Below, in pieces: positions 46,409 to 54,434 of a stretch of DNA of 64,000 nucleotides (the first letter of the stretch is position 1; the number at the start of each line of letters is the position of its first letter). The position numbers and the translations under genes are program-made. Source of the DNA: Methylorubrum thiocyanatum (GTDB lineage: Bacteria > Pseudomonadota > Alphaproteobacteria > Rhizobiales > Beijerinckiaceae). The notes under the pieces were generated by a model, which did no database searches, was not told the origin of the DNA, and saw nothing but the letters and a program-made list of their open reading frames with translations. The stretch spans positions 558,001-622,000 of the forward strand of contig JACJIB010000002.1 of the NCBI GenBank assembly GCA_014138645.1, given 5' to 3'.

Positions 46409-47599
46409 GTGGCCCGTCGCGCATCATCCGCTAACCTCCTTAAACTCACCAAGACCGGGCTGGCCGCGATCACGCTGGAGCCAGGACAGGCCGAGCGGAC
46501 GGTATGGGACAGCGAGGTACAGAGGCTCGGCTACCGACTTCGAGCGAGCGGTAAGGCAACGTGGGTGATCCGGCCGCCAAGGATGGGCGGCGCGTCGCGG
46601 ATCTTCACGTTGGGCTCCGCCAACACCCTGACGCTGACCGAGGCTCGGACGGCGGCTCGTGAACGGCTGGCGATGGCCACGCTCGGCGACGATCCGCACG
46701 CCGTCAGACGTCAGGTGCGACAGCAAGCCGCAGTCACCGTAGGTGCTGTCGTCGGCCGGCACATCGCTGGCGCGGAGGGCCGTTTGCGCCCGACGACCGT
46801 CTACAACATGAAGAACCATCTCAACGTGCACTGGAAGCCGCTCCACGGCCATCCGTTGAGTGGGCTGAAACGAGCCGATGTGGCGGTGCGGCTCGGAGAG
46901 ATTGCGGAGCAGTACGGACTACACGCCGCCAATCGCGCGCGAGCGGTGCTGTCCGGTTTCTTCTCTTGGGCCATCGGCGAGGGATTGGTCGAGACGAACC
47001 CGGTCGTCGGGACGAACAAGGCAACAGCCGAAACCGCGCGGGCGCGCGTCTTGTCGGACACCGAACTCGCGGCCGTGTGGAAAGCTTGCGGGGATGACGA
47101 CTTCGGGCGCATCCTCAAGCTATTGATCCTGACCGGCCAGCGCCGCGATGAAGTTGGCGAGATGGGGTGGTCGGAACTCGATTTGGCCGGCGGTGTGTGG
47201 TCGCTGCCCGGTGAGCGGACGAAGAACCACCGGCCACACGATGTCCCTCTGTCAGCTACTGCGCTCGCCATCTTGGCCGACGTGCCTCGTTGGGACGGTC
47301 GGGAGTTCGTGTTCGGTCGCGGCACCGGGCCATTCTCTGGCTTCGGGCATGCCAAGTCCCGGCTCGACAAGCGGGCCGGTATCAGCGTGCCTTGGCGCAT
47401 CCATGACTTGCGCCGCACGTTTGCGACGGGCGCTGCCCGGCTCGGTGTGACCATCGAGGTCGTGGAACGAGCGATCAATCACACGAGCGGCACCTTCGGC
47501 GGCATCGTTGGTGTCTACCAGCGTCACGACTACGCGCGAGAGAAACGGGACGCCATGGATCGGTGGGCGGCCCATGTCGAAAAGTTGGTAAAGGCATAG
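46409..47599 (+). CDS. Tyrosine-type site-specific integrase
   Basis: The 396-residue protein has the P4-integrase layout: an N-terminal arm-binding domain (LGYRLRASGKATWVIRPPRM), a core-binding domain (TVYNMKNHLNVHWKPLHGHP) and a catalytic domain. In the last, the first Arg lies in LLILTGQRRDEVGEMGWSEL, the HxxR box is HDLRRTFATGAARLGV, and the nucleophilic Tyr follows in GGIVGVYQRHDY. Its position beside the tRNA 3' fragment and its direction into the element fit the usual layout of an integrative element. It should catalyse recombination between attP and the tRNA gene. Confidence 0.95.
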   Translation: MARRASSANLLKLTKTGLAAITLEPGQAERTVWDSEVQRLGYRLRASGKATWVIRPPRMGGASRIFTLGSANTLTLTEARTAARERLAMATLGDDPHAVRRQVRQQAAVTVGAVVGRHIAGAEGRLRPTTVYNMKNHLNVHWKPLHGHPLSGLKRADVAVRLGEIAEQYGLHAANRARAVLSGFFSWAIGEGLVETNPVVGTNKATAETARARVLSDTELAAVWKACGDDDFGRILKLLILTGQRRDEVGEMGWSELDLAGGVWSLPGERTKNHRPHDVPLSATALAILADVPRWDGREFVFGRGTGPFSGFGHAKSRLDKRAGISVPWRIHDLRRTFATGAARLGVTIEVVERAINHTSGTFGGIVGVYQRHDYAREKRDAMDRWAAHVEKLVKA

Positions 47600-47834
47600 A
47601 CTCCTGAGATCCATTTGATTTCCACATGGAAGCCAGATGAAAATCGCGGACGGACAAATCTGTTACGATCTGACCTTGTCCGGAACGTTCTGAGACATTA
47701 TCTCTGCCTGCAGTTCCAGTTACATTTCATTTCTGACCCGCGACTGGGTGCGGGCGGCGAACAGGCTACGCGTCAGCGATAGCCGAACCCCAGCTTCTCA
47801 AAATCGAGAGTTGGAGGCTGTCGTGCATCAGAGC

Positions 47835-48095
47835 ATGACCACGGGCGACGTGCGCCCGCAGAGCAACAACGTTCTTCCCTTCGATGCCGCGTGCAAGATC
47901 GCGGATCTGTCCCGCTCGACGATGTATCGGCTGATCAATGCCGGTCGCGGTCCCCGCGTGCTGAAGCTCAGTGAACGCCGCATCGGTATCCGGCGTAACG
48001 ACCTCGACGCCTGGCTTGCCAGCCGCGATCGGCCCCTCATCCAACTGGTCGATGTGCAGAAGATCACCGGGGAGGCGAACAATGGCCGCGCGTAA
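47835..48095 (+). CDS. AlpA-like excisionase/regulator (MerR-type HTH)
   Basis: The 86-residue protein contains DAACKIADLSRSTMYRLINA followed by GRGPRVLKLSERRIGIRRND and DLDAWLASRD, the winged-helix pattern of AlpA/excisionase-type regulators that accompany P4-like integrases. The start at 47835 (MTTGDVRPQS) is preferred; a GTG at 47823 is possible. Its end overlaps the next gene by 14 nt. In related elements this protein activates integrase expression or excision. Confidence 0.8.
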   Translation: MTTGDVRPQSNNVLPFDAACKIADLSRSTMYRLINAGRGPRVLKLSERRIGIRRNDLDAWLASRDRPLIQLVDVQKITGEANNGRA

Positions 48096-48411
48096 GCCTG
48101 CCCCCGCCCCCGTCTGCATCGGCGACATGACGGAGCATACGCCCTTCGGTTCGATCACGGTCCCGATTGCGCCGACCATCCAGCGGTATCTGACCCGTAA
48201 GGGGGAGGAGATGTGGCGGGTTCGCTGCCCTCGGTGCGGACGCATCCATGAGCATGGTGTCAACCGTGTCCGCGAGGGCGGCCGTGGGGCTCACTGCGGC
48301 GCCGAGATCCAGGATCGCGGTGATTACTGGATCACCGATGGCAGTCATCTGCCTCTGATCCCGAATGTTCGCGAAGCGGATGCTGAGTTGCGGAGCCTTG
48401 GCTGGCTCTGA
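48082..48411 (+). CDS. Small Cys/His-rich element protein
   Basis: The 109-residue product starts MAARKPAPAPVCIGDMTEHT behind a strong GGGGAGG ribosome site. Its middle has VRCPRCGRIHEHGVN and later GAHCGAE, so CxxC plus His and a third Cys could form a zinc ribbon, though a complete four-ligand set is not obvious. No family is recognised. Placed between the AlpA-like regulator and the primase-helicase, it probably belongs to the replication/control module of the element. Confidence 0.6.
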   Translation: MAARKPAPAPVCIGDMTEHTPFGSITVPIAPTIQRYLTRKGEEMWRVRCPRCGRIHEHGVNRVREGGRGAHCGAEIQDRGDYWITDGSHLPLIPNVREADAELRSLGWL

Positions 48412-48493
48412 ACCCAAAAAGAAAGGCTCAGGTCGCTGCCTACACGACCTGAGCCCAAACTTTTCGCCGCAACTCTTTGCTGGAACTGCTTGC

Positions 48494-50974
48494 ATGTCGA
48501 ATATGGATCATCACGTTGCTGATGGCAACGATGCACTCGACTTCCTGAAGCACTTTTTCGACGGGGCGACGGACGGCTACATCGTCGTCTGGGGCAAGAA
48601 CGACAAGCGCACCCACTCCTTCCACATCTCCGACATGAAGGGGGCCGTCGCGAAGCTCGATGAGCTGAGCCCGGTCGGTGACACCTACGCGGCCCGCGGC
48701 CTCCAACAGAGCGCGGTTCGCGGCTTCGATCGCGGCGATGAAGAGGGCGTGCGCTTCGTCTCAGGCGTCTGGGCGGACATCGACACCCGCGAGGGGCCGC
48801 ACGGCTCGCCGAAGAAGCCGGTCGATCCGATGACGCTGCCGGCCGACCTCAACGAGGCGCTGGCGCTAGTCCAGGCGGCTGGCCTGCCCGATCCCACCGT
48901 CATCATCCACACGGGCGGCGGCTGCCACCTCCACTGGACCTACGCCGTGCCGGTCATGCTGATGACGGAGGCCGAGCGCGTCGCCGAGAAGGCCTTGGCG
49001 GAGGCGTGGTTGGCGCGGCTGCGCGCCGTGTTCAAGGCCCGCGGCTACAAGCTGGACGGTGTGGCCGACCTGTGCCGTGTGGTGAAGATCCCCAACACAT
49101 GGAACCACAAGACCAACCCGGCCAAGCCCGTGCGCCTAGTGACCATGGGCCAGCGGATCGAGCGCGACGACGTGCTCAACATCGTGGCCACCGAGCTGAA
49201 GGTGACCACCAAGGCGGCGGCCAAGATCGGCGGGGCCTCGGCCCTGCTGAACGACCAGGCGAAGCAGGCGGCCATCGCGAAGGCCAAGCCCGACAACCTG
49301 GCCTCGGTGCTGGCCGGCTGCGCGTGGATGGAGCACTGCGAGGCCGACGCTGCGAGCCTGCCGGAGCCCGAGTGGACCGGCATGCTCAGCATCTCCAGCC
49401 GGTGCGAGAACGGCCGGGTTCTGTCGCACAAGCTGTCCGAGCCCTACGCGGGCTACACCTTCGAGGAGACGGAGCAGAAGATCGACCACGTGCTGGAGGC
49501 TGCCGGCCCCATCCTCTGCAATCGGGTGGCCGGGGAGATCGGGTTCGAGGGCTGCGCCCGGTGCCCGTTCCGGGCCTCTATCAAGAGCCCGATAACCTTG
49601 GCAGGCCAGCCGCGCGCCGTGGTCAAGGTTCAGCGGGAGGCGGTCTACGTGGAGAAGGGTCGGACTTACTTCGACTTGCCGAGCGGCGAGAAGCTGGACC
49701 CGCAGGAGTTCGGCGACGGGGTGCGGGCGAAGATCGGCCCCAACCCGCACGACAAGCTGATGGCCTCCTCCACCATGCCTAAGGTGAAGCGGCGGGACTA
49801 CCGGCCCGGCAACCCCGACCTGATCATCCAGGAGGAGGACGGCACGAAGGCGGTGAACCTCTGGCACCAGGGCGGCATCACCCCGGTGAAGGGCGACCCC
49901 AAGCCGATCCTGGACTACTTCGACCGCCTCATCCCCCTCGAGGACGAGCGCCGATTTCTCCTCCAGTTCCTCGCCCACCTGTACCGGCACCCGGAGGTGA
50001 AGATCGAGTTCGGGGCCATCATCGTGGGTGGCTTCGGCACCGGGAAGAGCACGTTCCACACCCGGATCGTGGGCCGCCTGTTCGGCGAGGGCAACGCGCG
50101 CAAGCTAGAGGGCGCCGAGCTGGCGTCCCCGTACAACGCCAGGTGGGTGGACTGCCAGGTGCTGATGATCGAGGAAGCCCACCACGGCGAGCGCCTGGAG
50201 GTGTTCAAGAGCACCCTGGAGCTGCTGGTCGCGGAGCGCATCACCGTCCACGACAAGTACATCCGCAGCTTCCAGGGCCGCACCCCGCGCGGGATCACCA
50301 TGGTGTCGAACGACGACGCCCCGATTGTCCTGCCGCCCGGCGACCGCCGGTGGTTTCTCACCGCGACCCTGCCGACCCCCGAGACGGCGGAGGAGAAGCG
50401 GGAGCACAGGGCCTTCTTCGAGCGCCTGTACGAGGTGCTGGACCGGGATGACACGGTGCTGGCCGCCTTCGCCTACCACCTCCAGCATGAGGTGAGCCTG
50501 GAGGGCTTCAAGCCGAAGGGCGAGCCGCCCATGACGACGGCGAAGGAGACGGCCACGAAGGCCAGCCGCACCCCGGTGGCGCAGGTGCTGGGTGAGCTGA
50601 TCACGGAGCGGATGGCCCCGTTCCACAAGGACATCGTGGAGGTGAAGGAGGTGGTCCACGCTCTGAAGGTGTCGGACTACGCTCATACCCTGGAGCGCAT
50701 CAGCCCGCAGAAAATCGCGAACGTGATCCGGGCGGTGAGCGGCAAGCCGGTGAACGTGGAGGACGGGAAGCACCTGGAACTGGTCATCGGCCCCGGGAAG
50801 AAGCCCCGCCCGTGGGCCATCCGCAACACCGCTCGCTGGACCACGGCGACCCGTGAGGAGTTGAAGGAGGAGTTCCTGCGCCTCCCTGGCGACGCCGGGG
50901 ACAACGTGACTGACATGCGGGACGCGGCGCTCCGGAAGGCGATGGAGGAGGCGGCGCGGCGGACCGGCGGCTAA
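48494..50974 (+). CDS. Primase-helicase fusion (RepB-like primase plus SF3-type ATPase)
   Basis: The 826-residue protein has an N-terminal archaeo-eukaryotic-type primase signature: the metal pair in VWADIDTREG (D95, D97) and TGGGCHLHW (residues 140-148). The C-terminal DUF5906-like helicase has Walker A GGFGTGKST (K518), Walker B VLMIEEAHHG (E560/E561) and a sensor-like GITMVSNDDAP. Such fusions initiate replication of P4-like satellites and some plasmids. The start at 48494 (MSNMDHHVADG) is chosen over an open frame from 48365 whose first 43 residues are unlike the family. A stem-loop terminator follows. Confidence 0.85.
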   Translation: MSNMDHHVADGNDALDFLKHFFDGATDGYIVVWGKNDKRTHSFHISDMKGAVAKLDELSPVGDTYAARGLQQSAVRGFDRGDEEGVRFVSGVWADIDTREGPHGSPKKPVDPMTLPADLNEALALVQAAGLPDPTVIIHTGGGCHLHWTYAVPVMLMTEAERVAEKALAEAWLARLRAVFKARGYKLDGVADLCRVVKIPNTWNHKTNPAKPVRLVTMGQRIERDDVLNIVATELKVTTKAAAKIGGASALLNDQAKQAAIAKAKPDNLASVLAGCAWMEHCEADAASLPEPEWTGMLSISSRCENGRVLSHKLSEPYAGYTFEETEQKIDHVLEAAGPILCNRVAGEIGFEGCARCPFRASIKSPITLAGQPRAVVKVQREAVYVEKGRTYFDLPSGEKLDPQEFGDGVRAKIGPNPHDKLMASSTMPKVKRRDYRPGNPDLIIQEEDGTKAVNLWHQGGITPVKGDPKPILDYFDRLIPLEDERRFLLQFLAHLYRHPEVKIEFGAIIVGGFGTGKSTFHTRIVGRLFGEGNARKLEGAELASPYNARWVDCQVLMIEEAHHGERLEVFKSTLELLVAERITVHDKYIRSFQGRTPRGITMVSNDDAPIVLPPGDRRWFLTATLPTPETAEEKREHRAFFERLYEVLDRDDTVLAAFAYHLQHEVSLEGFKPKGEPPMTTAKETATKASRTPVAQVLGELITERMAPFHKDIVEVKEVVHALKVSDYAHTLERISPQKIANVIRAVSGKPVNVEDGKHLELVIGPGKKPRPWAIRNTARWTTATREELKEEFLRLPGDAGDNVTDMRDAALRKAMEEAARRTGG

Positions 50975-51033
50975 TCGCACAGTCGCGGATCGCAGTACCC
51001 ATCACAAACTCTTGGGGGACTGTGTTGCCACCA

Positions 51034-51070
51034 GGGAGGAGGACCGGGCGGCAAGCGCCCGGCCCTCCTT
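51034..51070 (+). terminator. Stem-loop terminator after the primase-helicase gene
   Basis: A perfect 7-bp GC stem (ccgggcg / cgcccgg at 51044-51050 and 51056-51062, loop GCAAG) is extended by partial pairing of the flanking ggagg and cctcc. It lies between the stop at 50974 and the next start at 51102. No strong T run follows. Confidence 0.55.
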
Positions 51071-51101
51071 CGGTAATCTGAAAGGTCTAGGAGTTTTTTC
51101 C

Positions 51102-51596
51102 ATGTACTGCGATCTGCGATCTGAGACCGACCCCACGGTTATTATGAGGAAGCCGGCGACGCCCTTCAGGGCGCTCCCGCCGGCCTCCGAGGTGAGCTTT
51201 CCGGGGGTGTTCGCCTGGTCCCCGGTCACTTCCGCCGCCGTCACCACCGCCATCGGGGCGGACCCCGGCGCCTGGAACGTGTGGCGCAATCGGCGCCTGA
51301 CGCCGGATCCGATGCCGGCAGCGTGGTTCCGGCGCAGCACCGGCTCGCCCCTGGTCTACAAGGTCTCCGATATTCTCACCTGGCTCGCTGCCAAGCGTGG
51401 GGAACGGCTCGACCCTCTCAACACCTGGAGGCGCAGCCTCCTCACCGGGTTCGACCAAGAGGTGACCGACCCGGACAAGGTGCGGGCGTTCGCGCGGATG
51501 TATGCGGAGGCAATCGGCCCCCGCCCCCCTGGTGGTGTGGCGTTCACCTCAGCCGGCTTCCGAGACTACCTCGCCTCTCTGTTATCATCAAAATAA
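51102..51596 (+). CDS. Hypothetical element protein with HTH-like segment
   Basis: The 164-residue product starts MYCDLRSETDPTVIMRKPAT behind AGGAG. Its middle part (AVTTAIGADPGAWNVWRNRR, LTPDPMPAAWFRR, PLVYKVSDILTWLAAKRGE) resembles helix-turn-helix proteins of satellites and plasmids that bind next to the replication gene, but I cannot assign a family. It follows the primase-helicase after a stem-loop and precedes about 220 nt of AT-rich DNA. It may be a copy-control or accessory replication factor; this is inference from position. Confidence 0.6.
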   Translation: MYCDLRSETDPTVIMRKPATPFRALPPASEVSFPGVFAWSPVTSAAVTTAIGADPGAWNVWRNRRLTPDPMPAAWFRRSTGSPLVYKVSDILTWLAAKRGERLDPLNTWRRSLLTGFDQEVTDPDKVRAFARMYAEAIGPRPPGGVAFTSAGFRDYLASLLSSK

Positions 51597-51814
51597 AACT
51601 CGAAAATTCCGAAAGAATTTATGGCACATAGTGTTTATTGAGGTGAATTAATATCTGTAAAAAAGCACCCACCCATCCCAAGACAATGTGCTGTCAAGAT
51701 ATTTATTGTATTTGTTCATGAGATTGTTTGATTGACCAACAAGGTCTGGCTCATCCATGAAGTGTGTCGCTAGCCAGTACGTCCGTACTGGTCACCGACA
51801 CCGAGGCATCGACC
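51597..51814. other. AT-rich intergenic DNA before the recombinase gene
   Basis: The stretch about 51597-51740 is markedly AT-rich against GC-rich neighbours and carries no gene. It could hold the recombinase promoter, a recombination site or an origin for the upstream primase-helicase. I see no iterated repeat that would prove an origin. Confidence 0.35.
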
Positions 51815-52531
51815 ATGGCCGAAGGGCGCTTCGTCAGCTACCTGCGCGTCTCCACCAAGCGCCAGGGCGACAGCGGCCTCGGGCTGGAGGCTCAGCGCAA
51901 GGCGGTGACCGACTTCCTCAATGGGGGCCGGTGGTTACTGGTCACCGAGCTGGTGGAGGTGGAGAGCGGAAAGCGTGCGGACCGGCCGAAGCTCACCGAG
52001 GCCCTACGTCTGTGCCGCCTCCACAACGCCACCCTGGTGATTGCCAAGCTCGACCGGCTCAGCCGTGACGCTCACTTCCTGCTCGGGCTCCAGCGGGCTC
52101 GGGTGCGCTTCGTCGCGGCCGACATGCCGGAGGCCAACGAGATGGTCGTCGGGATCATGGCCGTCGTGGCGCAGGCCGAACGGAAGATGATCTCGGCCCG
52201 AACCAAGGCCGCTCTCGCCGCCGCGAAGGAGCGAGGCGTCAAGCTTGGTGGTCCGACGCACCACCTCCCGGCGCAGGCCGGTAGGGCGGCTGAAGCCTCT
52301 GCCTCGGCGCGGTCCTCAAAGGCTCAGGACCGAGCGTCAGACCTCGCGCGAGACATCGCCGAGTTGCGTTCGGAAGGGGCCTCATCGCTCCGCGACATCG
52401 CTGCTGGTCTCGGCCGGCGCGGCATCACCACGCCAAGGGGCGCCGCCTGGACTGCCACCGCTGTGAGGCGCGTCCTGGCTCGTACCGAGCCCCTTCCCTC
52501 ACCGAGCGCGCGCAAATATAGGGTCGATTGA
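51815..52531 (+). CDS. Serine recombinase (resolvase/invertase type)
   Basis: The 238-residue protein has the catalytic domain of small serine recombinases: FVSYLRVSTKRQGDSGLGLE with the nucleophilic Ser in YLRVS, LVIAKLDRLSRDAHFLLGLQ, and FVAADMPEANEMVVGIMAVV with AQAERKMISARTKAALAAAK forming the long E helix. The C-terminal part (DIAELRSEGASSLRDIAAGL, TTPRGAAWTATAVRRVLART) is the DNA-binding HTH. The start at 51815 (MAEGRFVSYLRVS) fits the family. A diverged copy of its C-terminal part is encoded at 53422. Confidence 0.93.
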   Translation: MAEGRFVSYLRVSTKRQGDSGLGLEAQRKAVTDFLNGGRWLLVTELVEVESGKRADRPKLTEALRLCRLHNATLVIAKLDRLSRDAHFLLGLQRARVRFVAADMPEANEMVVGIMAVVAQAERKMISARTKAALAAAKERGVKLGGPTHHLPAQAGRAAEASASARSSKAQDRASDLARDIAELRSEGASSLRDIAAGLGRRGITTPRGAAWTATAVRRVLARTEPLPSPSARKYRVD

Positions 52532-52588
52532 TATCACCGATGATCCCCGCATCGTAGCCCTACTTGCGGACATCATAACCGCTTCACG

Positions 52589-53290
52589 ATGAGTGTGCAG
52601 ATGTTCAATGAGCATTCGCTGGACGCTGTTGCCGATATCGTCAAAAATGTCGTAGCGCGGAAGTGCAATGACTTCCGCGATGGAGATATCGTTGATGAAG
52701 ATGATTTTTCGAGTGCGCTTGTTTCGTCCCTTAGAGATGGCTTGAATGATCTGAAGCTACAACATGAAGCCAGCTATATAACCGGCTACGGTGCAACCTC
52801 TTCCAGAGAATATACGGTTCATGCTCGCGCTACGAAGAGCCGACATGCCGCCTCAGAAGAAAATTATTCTGGCGCTGATATATTAATGGGATTTCGTGCG
52901 GAGATAGATGGCGAGCCTATACGCAAGGCGGCTCTTATACAAGCAAAACTGTACGATGGCGAGGGACAGTTTCTTAAAATGCCGAGCGGCACAAAAGATA
53001 AGGAGTATCTACTCAAACAATGCAGGAGAATGCGTCGAATTGCTGGGGATGCATCCTATGTTGTAATTTATTCTAAAGTTGGAATTAGGTTCTATTCGGG
53101 GACTGAATATATTGCAAATTTTCCGATTGATTTAAATTTCGAGAGCGGCAAAAGTTTCGAAGAATTCGTGCGAGGGATTTTTTCTTGCGCTATCGGCAAT
53201 CGTGATTTGGATTATATGCCAAGAGGCGGGTTTAGCCGGTATTTAGATGCACTTGGGATAAGAAATGGCTTCGAAGCTGAATTGGATTGA
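52589..53290 (+). CDS. Hypothetical protein with PD-(D/E)xK-like motif
   Basis: The 233-residue protein is encoded by DNA much richer in A+T than its neighbours, a sign of recent acquisition. No family is recognised. The segment SGADILMGFRAEIDGEP followed by KAALIQAKLY (D97, Q118, K120) matches the D-Xn-(E/Q)xK pattern of restriction-endonuclease-fold nucleases. Later parts (QCRRMRRIAGDASYVVIYSK) are consistent with the alpha/beta core. It has no modification partner in the window. Its position between a serine recombinase and a recombinase C-terminal fragment suggests cargo; a nuclease role in defence is the best guess but unproven. Confidence 0.65.
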   Translation: MSVQMFNEHSLDAVADIVKNVVARKCNDFRDGDIVDEDDFSSALVSSLRDGLNDLKLQHEASYITGYGATSSREYTVHARATKSRHAASEENYSGADILMGFRAEIDGEPIRKAALIQAKLYDGEGQFLKMPSGTKDKEYLLKQCRRMRRIAGDASYVVIYSKVGIRFYSGTEYIANFPIDLNFESGKSFEEFVRGIFSCAIGNRDLDYMPRGGFSRYLDALGIRNGFEAELD

Positions 53291-53421
53291 TTGCTTGTTG
53301 TGGTTGCTGTGAAGATATCAAATATTTGCATCGCGGGTCTTGTAATAAGAGCCAAGCAATAAGCGATCGCGCCGTGTGAGCGATCCTTGCTCAGCCATTT
53401 GCCGACGCCCACCTCTCATTC

Positions 53422-53676
53422 ATGACCCACCACCTCCCCGCCCTGGCCCGCCAAGCGGCGCAGGCGTCGGCCGCGATCCGTTCCGGCCGGGCCCAGAGGC
53501 GGGCCGCTGACCTCGCGCCAGTCATCACCGAGTTGCGCACCAGAGGCGCTGCGTCCCTGCGAGCCCTGGCGGCTGGCCTGAACCGGGCCGGTATCGCACC
53601 ACCTCAAGCCACCCTGTGGTCCGCCGTTGCGGTGAAGCGGGTGCTGGATCGCATCAAAGATCTTGCTTCCACTTGA
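53422..53676 (+). pseudogene. C-terminal remnant of a serine recombinase
   Basis: The 84-residue frame starts MTHHLPALARQAAQASAAIR and aligns along its whole length with the C-terminal part of the recombinase at 51815, which reads THHLPAQAGRAAEASASARS at the same place; the shared TELRTRGAASLRALAAGL-type helices follow. The match begins abruptly at THHLPA and the catalytic domain is missing. The DNA is diverged rather than identical, so this is an older relative, not a recent duplicate. It may be a pseudogene or a stand-alone DNA-binding protein. It marks the right side of the AT-rich cargo ORF. Confidence 0.7.
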
Positions 53677-53787
53677 TATGCACGTGGAAAGCAGATGGAT
53701 CGACAGGATTTGAACAGCCTCGACTTATTGCGTCGCCCGTAACAGTAACCACCTATCGCTTAGCGCCAATGCTCAAGCGAGAACAAG

Positions 53788-54195
53788 ATGAACGCTGCTT
53801 CTCCCGTCCCGACCATCAACATCAAGATCGGTGATAAGCCGGTTGAGGTAACGATGTACTTCGGCCGACTTGATGAGCTGGCCAAGCTGGTCGGCAGTTT
53901 CGAACGCCTCCCCGACGTGGACTTCGACGCCGCCACCCGCCAGGCGGTCATGGACATCTGCCTGGCCCCCCGCGACGTGCGCGGCCGGCGGATCGAGGAC
54001 GAGAGCGTGAACCTCCACCAGCTCTCCGTCGAGGACGGGGAGGCGGTCCTGGACTTCGTGAAGGATCACCTCTCGGATTTTTTTCTCGGGCGACTGGAGA
54101 AACACCTGCGCAGCCTCGCGGCGAACGGGGAGCGACTGAAGGATGTCGGGTCGTCGATGAATGGCTTGGCGGGCTCAGCTTCCGAGACACGGTAA
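53788..54195 (+). CDS. Tail assembly chaperone, G-like frame
   Basis: The 135-residue product (MNAASPVPTINIKIGDKPVE) lies directly upstream of the tape-measure gene, the fixed position of tail assembly chaperones. Its first 70 residues form a beta-rich start (VEVTMYFGRLDELAKLVGSF) and acidic helices (SVEDGEAVLDFVKDHLSDFF), as in small G-type chaperones of siphophages. Codons 98 and 99 are TTT TTT within T_TTT_TTT at 54078-54084, where a -1 shift would continue translation in the overlapping T frame up to 54434. Without the shift the protein ends at 54195. Identification rests on position and architecture, not on a strong family match. Confidence 0.7.
   Translation: MNAASPVPTINIKIGDKPVEVTMYFGRLDELAKLVGSFERLPDVDFDAATRQAVMDICLAPRDVRGRRIEDESVNLHQLSVEDGEAVLDFVKDHLSDFFLGRLEKHLRSLAANGERLKDVGSSMNGLAGSASETR
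54078..54084 (+). promoter_or_regulatory. Candidate -1 ribosomal frameshift site T_TTT_TTT
   Basis: Seven consecutive T residues occur in a GC-rich gene and are phased with the G frame as T TTT TTT (codons 98-99), matching the X_XXY_YYZ rule. The -1 frame is open from here to 54434. No stimulatory structure was computed. Confidence 0.65.
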
Positions 54196-54434
54196 TCTTC
54201 ACGCTCGGCGTCAAGCCGAGCGCACTGCCGGTCGTGTATTGGTCGTACACCTTCGAAGACCTCATCATGCTCACCGACCTGAAGGTTCAATTCGAGATGG
54301 TGAAGGCGATGTCCTTCACCGAGAGCCTCATTTACACGGCGGGCCAGATCTTCGGTGCGAAGCAATCCACGTCTGAGGAAACCCTTTCCAGTGTGGATGA
54401 CATGCTGGCCTTCGCGAAGATGGTAAATGGCTAG
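54084..54434 (+). CDS. Tail assembly chaperone T extension (-1 frame of G)
   Basis: This frame has no own convincing start: a GTG at 54234 lies mid-protein, and the coding sequence clearly extends upstream (DEWLGGLSFRDTVIFTLGVK, then PSALPVVYWSYTFEDLIMLT). It is open back to the T7 run, so expression by -1 frameshifting from the G frame is expected, giving a fused GT product of about 215 residues. The end (DDMLAFAKMVNG) overlaps the tape-measure start by 8 nt. In siphophages GT recruits the major tail protein to the tape measure during tube assembly. Confidence 0.7.
   Translation, partial: SRATGETPAQPRGERGATEGCRVVDEWLGGLSFRDTVIFTLGVKPSALPVVYWSYTFEDLIMLTDLKVQFEMVKAMSFTESLIYTAGQIFGAKQSTSEETLSSVDDMLAFAKMVNG

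Noticed and set aside
54234..54434. An independent 66-residue gene starting at GTG 54234
   Set aside because: Protein-like sequence continues upstream of the GTG in the same frame and there is no ribosome site, so it is better explained as the T part of a frameshifted GT product.
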